NCBI GenBank assembly: GCA_032622095.1
Contig: CP136069.1
Location: 160,009,043-160,073,042 of the forward strand
From: Siphonodentalium dalli
Taxonomy: Eukaryota > Mollusca > Scaphopoda > Gadilida > Siphonodentaliidae
Direction: 5' to 3'
Length of the DNA: 64,000 bases
The notes under the pieces were generated by a model. That model ran no database searches. It was not told where the DNA came from and was given only the letters and a program-made list of their open reading frames with translations. Positions 56,681 through 64,000 of this stretch are shown here, piece after piece (the stretch's first letter is position 1; the number at the start of each line of letters is the position of its first letter). A program made the position numbers and the translations under genes.

Positions 56681-57168
56681 TTAAAGGTACTCAATCCGAA
56701 CAGAGGGTCCCCATCTCAACAGATTCCAACAACAACAATCCGATCAGAGGGTCCTATATTACTATTTCTTTGGCTTTGGGTGTACAAAATATTTGATTCG
56801 AGTCGAGGAACCCATCAAACAAAGCTCAGAGTTATTAGATATTGATTTTTGAAATTTGTTATTTACTCGAGATGAGTACTAATAATTGCCTTCAACTGCC
56901 GTAATCTGCTCTGGATGTGTACTCCAAAATCTATTCAAACAGACAAGGATGGATAACTCTAAAATCAAGTGGTAATAACAGCGCAATTTTGACTGAGTTC
57001 TGGGCCAGATAATATTCCCGATAATGAAAAATAATAGATTTCTAAAATCGATATCTAACAAATCTGAGCTTTGATGGGTGACTTCCTCGACTCGAATCAA
57101 ATATTTTTGACCCCCGAAGCCATTGAAATAGTAATTGAGAGGAGTTTTATCGGATTGAGTACCTTTAA
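56681..57168. mobile_element. TTAA element, AGGTACTCAA family
   Basis: TTAA (56681-56684), AGGTACTCAATCCGAACAGA to TATCGGATTGAGTACCT, TTAA (57165-57168). The body is 480 bp and is nearly identical to 49652-50143. Confidence 0.88.
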
Positions 57169-58071
57169 CAGACTCGCCATGACAGTCTTGCACGCCATTA
57201 ATATCGATTTTATTTTTGAATTTTCTGGTATAATTTTCATACAATCAATTTGAGCCAATTTACGGCTCTTGTTCATTCGGATCGTGCCATGCGGGATAAC
57301 TCTATCTAAAAAAAATAATTAATTTAACGGAAAACTGTCCCACTTGATTCTCGCATTATATAAGAAAATATCGATATAAAATCAATATTAATTGATACAA
57401 GTGTTTCCGGGAAGGTTCTTCGGCTCATATCTAGTATTGTGTACCCCGGAAACTATATAAAAGTGTTTAGGAAGAGATAGACAATCATAGAATACCCATG
57501 TCTAATATTATTATTATTACATCTTTATTTCCTCCATAAATGAAGATTGACATAAATTGACAAACATGAATATTAAATTAACATAATATACAATGGAACC
57601 ACAAGGTGTGGTACACAGCTACCCGAAAGTGATACATTTATAATACAGTAATTTGACCCCATGCGAACTCGTTAGCATGTATCTGTTGGAAATTGATTAC
57701 CCTTGGTGAAATTGTATGTTCGTAAGCGATGCAAAGCAAATCATCTCACAAAAGCACATAAATCATATCATATAGAGCAGAACCTCCACCTAATGTTATA
57801 CACCATTAAGGAGCACTCATTAACCCTATATGTACTAAATGGATTCTCCCGACAAGTTATAAAAGTAAACATTGGAATGGTCTATTATTTGTTTGGAGGG
57901 GTGTTCAGGAAAAATGAGCAGACAGCAGAATGATGAAAGGATAATACAAGTTCAGAAGTATTCATATTCTTTGTTTGGGAGATGTTCAGAAAATAAGGTC
58001 GTTTGTTGAACTTATTATCTGAACATTTCCTAAGGGAACTACACACCAATGAGTATTTAGTATAGTAAAGG
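57169..58071. other. No gene recognised; right end of a CCCTT TTAA element
   Basis: No exon is supported. From about 57990, TTATTATCTGAACATTTCCT and ATGAGTATTTAGTATAGTAA are fragments of the 13474/34113 subtype, ending at the TTAA of 58072. Confidence 0.4.
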
Positions 58072-58519
58072 TTAACCCTTTCGTGACGGGAGCTGCGCCG
58101 GCGCAACATTAAAGACCCTGTTCCAATGCATTATAGTATATATGCGAGTCGACCATAGGTCGCATCGCATATATAAGAGAATGCATTGGCCTAACAATTT
58201 TTTTAATAATTTTTTATCAATTTTTCTTACATTCTTTACCATTTTTTTTATATCAATTTTACTTACATTCTTTAACAATTTTTATCATTTTTATAATTTT
58301 TTCTTACATTCTATAACATTTTTTATCATTTTTTCTTATATTCTTTACAATTTTATCATTTTTTCTTACATTCTTTATAAAAAATAATATAAAATTTGTT
58401 AGGCCAATGCATTCTCTTATATATGCGAGGCGACCTATGGTCGACTCGCATATATAAGAGAATGCATTGGCACAGGGTTTTCGCAAAAATTCAGGAAGCT
58501 CCCGTCATGAAACGGCTAA
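58072..58519. mobile_element. TTAA element, CCCTTTCGTGACGGG subtype
   Basis: TTAA (58072-58075), CCCTTTCGTGACGGGAGCTG at the left, AGCTCCCGTCATGAAACGG and a decayed CTAA at the right (to 58519). Two CATTCTCTTATATATGCGAG-type modules flank a spacer of repeated TTCTTACATTCTTTA-like units. Confidence 0.8.
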
Positions 58520-58654
58520 CTTATTATCTGAACATTTCATAAGGGAACTACTCAATCGATGAGTATTTAGTATAGTAAGGGTTAACTTATTATCTCAACA
58601 TATCCTGAGGGAACTACTCTCAAATGATCTATCGACTACCGGTAATCTATATTC

Positions 58655-59206
58655 TACTATATATTTTGAGAACTACGTATATAAATATATATATATATAT
58701 ATTTTTTTTTTGAAGACCTCTGTTTGTCTGTCTGTCTGTCTGTCTGTATGTCTGTCATTTATACAAATCTACGATTCTCGACCGATCGGGACGAAACTTG
58801 GTACGTGTGTGTAGTTTGACCAGGCGGTCGTCGTTGTCGTAATGGCGTACCCGTGCGACGCCCGTGCAGCGCATGCGCAGACGAGATCTCGGAAACTGGT
58901 GGAGCTATCGACTTTAAATTTGCTATGTGAATGTATCTTGCCCCGTATACGAATTTTATCGGGTCGCCGAGCCCGTGCGACGCCAGCTTCGCGCATGCGC
59001 AGACGAGATCTCGGAAACGGGTGGAGCTATCGACTTGAAATTTGGTATGTGAATGTATCTTGCCCCGGATACGAATTTTATCTGGTCGCCGAGTCCGTGC
59101 GACGCCAGCTTCGCGCATGCGCAGACCAGATCTCGGAAACGGGTGGAGCTATCGACTTGAAATTTGTTTTTTTAATAGCCCGGACAACGTCGGGCTCATC
59201 GGCTAG
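58655..59206 (+). mobile_element. Helitron-like non-autonomous element, unit 1
   Basis: Possible 5' end TCTACTATATATTTTGAG (58655), then GAAGACCTCTG, a (TGTC)n run and ACCGATCGGGACGAAACTTG. Two to three 120-bp units follow (GGGTGGAGCTATCGACTTGA, GTATCTTGCCCCGGATACGA, CGCATGCGCAGACGAGATCT). The 3' end is the hairpin GCCCGGACAACGTCGGGC, then TCATCGG and CTAG (59203-59206) before T. Hairpin plus CTRR plus T is the Helitron 3' signature. The long open frame across these units is a by-product of the GC-richer repeats. Confidence 0.65.
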
Positions 59207-59775
59207 TCTCATATATATGTTGAAGACCTCTGTCTGTTTGTCTGTTGGTCATTTATACAAATCTACGATTCTCGACCGATCGGGACGAAACTTGGTACGT
59301 GTGTGTAGTTTGACCAGGCGGTCGTCGTTGTCGTATTGGCGAGCCCGTGCGGCGCCAACTTCGCGCATGTGCAGACGAGATCTCGGAAACGGGTGGAGCT
59401 ATCGACTTGAAATAGATCTCCGAAATGGGTGGAGCTATCGACTTGAAATTTGGTATGTGAATGTATCTTGCCCCGTATACGAATTTTATCGGGTCGCCGA
59501 GCCCGTGCGACGCCAGCTTCGAGCATGCGCAGACGAGATCTCGGAAATGGGTGGAGCTATCGACTTGAAATTTGCTATGTGAATGTATCTTGCCCCGGAT
59601 ACGAATTTTATCGGGTCACCGAGCCCGTGCGACGCCAGCTTCGTGCATGCGCAGACCAGATCTCGGAAACGGGTGGAGCTATCGACTTGAAATTTGGTTT
59701 TTGAATAACCCGGACAACGTCGGGCTCATCGATTTGGTTTTGAATAGCCCGGACAACGTCGGGCTCATCGGCTAG
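59207..59775 (+). mobile_element. Helitron-like element, unit 2, head-to-tail with unit 1
   Basis: It starts immediately after the CTAG of unit 1 with TCTCATATATATG and GAAGACCTCTG, has the same internal 120-bp units, and ends in GCCCGGACAACGTCGGGC..CTAG (59772-59775). An extra copy of the 3' hairpin lies at 59709-59732. Confidence 0.65.
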
Positions 59776-60598
59776 TATATATATATATATGTGTGTGTAT
59801 ATACTTTATAGAATCGAAAACGGCTGCACCTATCGAGACCAAACTTCCCATCTAAGGGTAAAAACCCACGGGAATGGTCGTCGCGGTGTTTTGGAGAAGC
59901 TCCGAGCACCCGTTCTCCACTCTCAGTAACAAAAAACGGCACTGTGGGGTTAATCGCGTTGATAGTTAAAGAGCATTCGTATCCGCAGTGTCGTTGATAA
60001 AGAGCGTATGCGTGTAATGTGATTCTTACGTCTGTGTCCGGGCGTGAGCGTATGTATCCAGACATGAGCGTGTTGTGTGATTCTTGCGTACTTAGGGCTT
60101 CCTAGTAGGAACGGGGGAGAAATGATATACATGTGTGTGTCCAGTCCCCTCGCCACGCGACGTATGAACGCTGCCGGCATGTGTATTTTCTTAATTAAAT
60201 CTAACATTTTTTTTATTGAAGTCAGTTACAATTAATTCTGGCTTGATCTAGGCAATTTTCAAATGATTATGGATAGTTCAGTTTCTCAGAATAATGCTAA
60301 ATGAATTGTAACCTACAAGTGCAGACAGCGGTAAGTCCTGCGTAGGGGACTGAAGTCTGCATGGAGCTTGGGCAGCGTGCAGACATCGCGTGGCGAGGGG
60401 ACTGAACACTGTTTTGCAGCTTGTATGTAGTGATGGAACGGAGAGAGTGATCCCCCTTATATCAGTTTGTTGGCATTCAATTTGAATTTACGAACTCAAT
60501 GCAAAGTCAATATAGAGTTATCACTCTTAGGTCATTGCCATCAAATTTTGGTCACGATGTGTTGTATAAGAATACTCTCATTTTGCTCGGTCTGTGTT
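59776..60598. other. No gene recognised; Helitron-like remnant at the left
   Basis: ATAGAATCGAAAACGGCTGC and CCTATCGAGACCAAACTTCC (59810-59850) resemble the Helitron-like 5' block (GATCGGGACGAAACTTGG). The rest is unassigned. The phrase CGCGTGGCGAGGGGACTGAA (60388-60407) has a partial reverse-complement match (TCAGTCCCC.. / CAGTCCCCTCGCCACGCGAC, 60141-60160), giving a long-range inverted repeat. Confidence 0.4.
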
Positions 60599-60916
60599 TT
60601 AACCCTTTACCCAACAAACCGGTCAAACCCGCCAAATAAAGCTTCAACAGCCTAAAATATCTTCGGTCTGTCTCAATAGAACCATACAAATATGGATATC
60701 ATTGGAACCGGCTCCTTGACCACATTGTGATAGTTACAGTTATGCCCTGTGCCAATGCATTCTCTTATATATGCGAGTCGACCATAGGTCGCCTCGCATA
60801 TATAAGAGAATGCATTGGCCTAAAAAAATGTGTTAATCCAATGCATTCTCTTATATATGCGAGGCGACCTATGGTCGACTCGCATATATAAGAGAATGCA
60901 TTGGGTAAAGGGTTAA
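60599..60916. mobile_element. TTAA element, CCCTTTACCCAACA subtype
   Basis: TTAA (60599-60602), CCCTTTACCCAACAAACCGG, two palindromic CATTCTCTTATATATGCGAG modules, TTGGGTAAAGGG and TTAA (60913-60916). Confidence 0.88.
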
Positions 60917-61117
60917 TAAATGGTTGTCAAATGCTATATTGTGATCGACCAGATTAAGCTTAAGCTACTATTAGTGTCTTTGTTTTCAATTACGTCCAAA
61001 TAAATAAATACTTGTACATACATTCATATATAGATAGATGTTTTCTGGGGATAAGTATTTTCCATATTTTTGGACCATAAGTTAGGACCGAGTGAAACAA
61101 AACACGAAATTCCCACT

Positions 61118-61932
61118 TTTCCAGAGTTGGAATTTTCATGTTTCACACACAGCAATTGTAATTTAAAGGTACTCAATCCTATCAGACGGTCCCCATACTA
61201 TCAAGATACAACAACAACATTTCAAAATACGCTTTAGTTATCAGAATCGATTTATTGCAACAAAAATAATGCTAACCACTGTCAACTATGGTATCAACTT
61301 TCCCAAAACTTGTTGTTTATCAACATTTTGTGTTCAACAAAATATGGCCGTATTATCACTAAAGTATCACGAAATTTGACCGTATTACCACTTGATTTTA
61401 GAGTTATCCATCTTCAACCGCAATTTTATCGAGACCGCCCGTTTGACCACGTGTTTTTTGGGCCACATATTATTGCTCATCTCGAGAAATAACAAACTTA
61501 AAAAAATCGATATCTGATCACTCGGAGCTTTGATGGGAGGGTTCCTCGACTCGAATAAAATATTATTTACCCCCGAAGCCAAACAAATAGTAATTTATGA
61601 GCGTCTGATCGGATTGAGTACCTTTAAGACGGAAAATAGTTTGAAATTGTTCTGATAATTAGATTTTTCCAACTGGTATTTAGTGTGCATGATATATAGA
61701 TATATTTGATTGACATAATACACCAGTACAGACCGATGTCGAATTAAAAAGATATAACATATTCATCACAACACATGTATATACACATGCAATAATAGAT
61801 ATATAGCCTGGACGGAAGAGAATGGTTTGAACAGCTAATTATATATATGTGTGATACATAATGGTAATGTATTTAGACAAACAGTCGAATGTGTCTAAAC
61901 GTTTGGTCTGAAATTGTCATTGGAAAGAACTA
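61118..61932. repeat. Local direct duplication, copy 1 (split by a TTAA element)
   Basis: TTCCAGAGTTGGAATTTTCA (61120) to CAATTGTAATTTAA, then after the insertion GACGGAAAATAGTTTGAAAT to GAAATTGTCATTGGAAAGAA (61931). It matches 62216-62581 on both sides of the insertion. Confidence 0.88.
61163..61627. mobile_element. TTAA element, AGGTACTCAA family, with matching empty site nearby
   Basis: TTAA (61163-61166), AGGTACTCAATCCTATCAGA to GATCGGATTGAGTACCT (61623), TTAA (61624-61627). The body is 457 bp. The unoccupied version of the same site, with one TTAA, is at 62263-62266. Confidence 0.92.
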
Positions 61933-62215
61933 ATGAATCTGGTTCTTTTGATTCTAGGTCTGAATGAATGCTTTATTGCGAAGACCCAAACTAATGAGTA
62001 ACATGCAAAACATATGTACAATATTTTATATATACATGATGAAAATGAGACCCCTCCCTACAAACGTGTAGTTTGTCCTTTTTTTCCTTTGTTCCTTATT
62101 TTGTTCTTTTAAAAATCGTGTAATTACATAAGTTATATTCTTCCTTATGTTTTCAATGCTTTACGACATGAACGTGCTTGGCGACAGTGGTGAGGCCATG
62201 TCTCCAACTGGTCAA

Positions 62216-62581
62216 AATTTCCAGAGTTTGAATTTTCATGTTTCACACACAACAATTGTAAATTAAGACCGAAAATAGTTTGAAATTGTTATGATAATTA
62301 GATTTTTCCAACTGGTATTTAGTGTGCATGATATATAGATAAATTTTATTGACATAATACATCAGTACATGACCGATGTCAAATTACAAAGATAAAACAT
62401 GTACATCGCAATACATGTATATACACAATAATACATATATAACCTGGACGGAAGAGAATTGTTTGAACATCTAATTGTATATCTATGTGATATATAATTA
62501 TGTTTTATTTAGACCATTGTATTTAGAACAAAAGTCGAATGTTTCTAAACTTTTGGTCTGAAATTGTCATTGGAAAGAACA
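62216..62581. repeat. Local direct duplication, copy 2 (empty TTAA site)
   Basis: TTTCCAGAGTTTGAATTTTC to CAACAATTGTAAATTAAGAC and on to GTCATTGGAAAGAAC without interruption. There is a single TTAA at 62263-62266 where copy 1 carries the 457-bp element. Confidence 0.9.
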
Positions 62582-62683
62582 TTCCAACCACAGGGTAGGC
62601 TCGGAATTTTCCAACTTTTTGACACCTTGAGGTACCATTTGGAAAATTCCAAACTGGGGGGGGGGGGGGGGCAATGAAATTTC

Positions 62684-62748
62684 CCGGACTTAGGACTTTC
62701 GGTATGTTGGCATTTCCCGGACTTAGGACTTTCGGTATGTTGGTTCAA
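62684..62748. repeat. 32-bp tandem duplication
   Basis: ATTTCCCGGACTTAGGACTT with the tail TCGGTATGTTGG occurs twice head to tail, just after a G run (about 62657-62672). Confidence 0.9.
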
Positions 62749-63339
62749 GCGGAGGGTGGGTGCTACTGTCAATTCTATATATGATGGATACCCCCAATGC
62801 CCAAACGGAGACCTCTAGACTAGACACGTTCTTGTGCAATGGGTTTAGTGATTTACTCAAATGTTTTACCATCTCAGACCGTCTGGATATTACTGGTGTG
62901 TCCAATGGAAGATTTCGTCTCCCGCTGAGTCACGTTTGAAGCTCCGACTCTCGGGACAAATCCAGATTGTCAATAGCCTCGAGGGTATTACCTTACGTCA
63001 TGATCGCGTTTGATCTCTTCCATGCCAATTTCTGACCAGCGAGCATGATATCAATAATTGTCACCGCAATCCTCATGATAAACAGCGAACAGATCCGAAA
63101 CAAGCCGGAACGATCGTTCATTTGAAATAGAATATCCCGAACCAAATGTATGGTTTATGGCACAACTTGTCATGTAAGAGTTCATATTATAGCTATGCAG
63201 ATTCAGTATATTATTACGGCATATTGTGAGCTCATGCATTAACCAGGGAGCCTGTGTGTTCTATTTGCGCAATCGCGTATATATACGAAAGGTTTGATGC
63301 CCCAGATTTGTTACACCCAAAAGGAACGTTCAAAGAAAT
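62749..63339. other. No gene recognised
   Basis: Unassigned sequence with no supported exon. Confidence 0.4.
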
Positions 63340-63915
63340 CCGATTTCTTACGTTCCGCATTCCTGGCGTTTAGGAGACAGTGATCTCACAAGAACCCCAA
63401 AAATGACTTCAATTTGTACTTTAGAGTACGAAGCTGATTTTTATATTAATAGTGCTCCAGCAATCATTGATCAACAATACACAATTTCTGAAACGAAATT
63501 TCCTGGCGTTTTCATTTCAGAAGGTTCAGAAGTACCCCCAAAACCCAGAACAATGACTTCTATTTGAACTTTGAATACAAAGCTTATTTTTTTTTATATG
63601 AATAGTGCTCTAGTCATCACTGATTAATAACGCACAATTTCTTAAACGAAATTCCCTGGCATTTTCATTTCATAAGGGTTTTTTTTAAATTACCCACAAA
63701 AACCTGAAAATTTGCTTTTATTTGCACATACTGTCGAATACAAAGCTGATTTTTCCTCAATAATTATCCTGCTATCGCTGGTCATAAGAAACATCGTTTA
63801 AGAAACGAAATTCCGTGGCGTTTTCACCTAAGAAGGGCAGTACGTGGTACTCAACCAAAACCCGAAATAAAATATTTATATTTGCACTGCCGTATATACA
63901 CAAAGATGATTTTAT
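63340..63915 (+). repeat. Degenerate tandem repeat, four units of about 150 bp
   Basis: CCTGGCGTTT or a close variant recurs near 63361, 63503, 63655 and 63815 (spacings about 142, 152 and 160 bp). Each unit then has ACCCCCAAAA-like, AATGACTTC, TTTGAACTTT and TACAAAGCTGATTTTT motifs in order. Confidence 0.75.
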
Positions 63916-63918
63916 TTT

Positions 63919-64000
63919 TTAAAGATACATTATCCGAATTAACGCTCCTAAATTACTATTTCTTTGGCTTGGGGGTAAACAATATTTTATTCGAGTCGAG
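63919..64000. mobile_element. TTAA element, AGGTAC family, cut by the window end
   Basis: TTAA (63919-63922), AGATACATTATCCGAATTAA, ATTACTATTTCTTTGGCTTG and TATTCGAGTCGAG at the window edge. This is the left part of another family member. Confidence 0.75.

Noticed and set aside
58842-59582. A 246-codon open frame, the longest in the window
   Set aside because: It runs through the repeated 120-bp units of the Helitron-like tandem, repeats the same peptide block, and is open on the other strand too. It is a by-product of GC-richer repeats.
1-64000. tRNA or rRNA genes
   Set aside because: I recognised no cloverleaf with A and B boxes and no rRNA core sequence by eye. A dedicated scan could still find a diverged tRNA.

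Overview
This is a 64 kb piece of an AT-rich animal nuclear genome: short coding exons with GT/AG splice sites, long introns and a very heavy load of short palindromic mobile elements. The main gene is the C2-PDZ-RhoGEF-PH protein type known as PsGEF (protostome-specific GEF). That gene, together with 160-bp-class satellite units carried by Helitron-like elements and abundant MITEs, suggests a lophotrochozoan, most likely a bivalve mollusc. The species cannot be named from the sequence.

Layout. 1-1.1 kb: a compact intronless gene for a 155-aa OTU-like protein, followed 19 nt after its stop by a canonical histone-mRNA 3' stem-loop. 1.15-1.54 kb: a nearly perfect 394-bp palindrome made of a 30-bp minisatellite. 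1.6-10.4 kb: mobile-element debris, including a 9-unit array of a 161-bp repeat that ends in a Helitron-like hairpin. 11.0-26.0 kb, minus strand: 17 coding exons of PsGEF (780 aa from the chosen start), every junction GT/AG and in phase. 26-51 kb: probable upstream intron or intergenic DNA, dominated by repeats; two CpG-richer patches (about 44.0 and 48.0 kb) could be promoters. 52.15-53.18 kb, minus strand: a two-exon THAP zinc-finger gene with a CRE-containing CpG-rich promoter. 53.3-64 kb: nested mobile elements, a fragment of a Maverick/Polinton-type DNA polymerase, a Helitron tandem and degenerate tandem repeats.

The repeats form a few families. Several otherwise different families are all flanked by TTAA and behave like piggyBac-type non-autonomous elements: CCCTTT termini, AGGTACTCAATCC termini and AGGCCCACTTAAT termini. 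Another family is a completely palindromic 160-217 bp MITE flanked by TA (CAGTAATGCCC termini). The window contains its own proof of TTAA insertion: a duplicated segment exists once with a 457-bp element between two TTAAs (61.16-61.63 kb) and once with a single empty TTAA (62.26 kb). Another TTAA element sits exactly at the symmetry centre of an older palindrome (23.9-24.15 kb).

The observations most worth a second look are the OTU-like gene with a histone-type mRNA end, the occupied/empty TTAA site pair, the insertion into a palindrome centre and the palindromic minisatellite. No CRISPR, operon, rRNA or recognisable tRNA was seen.
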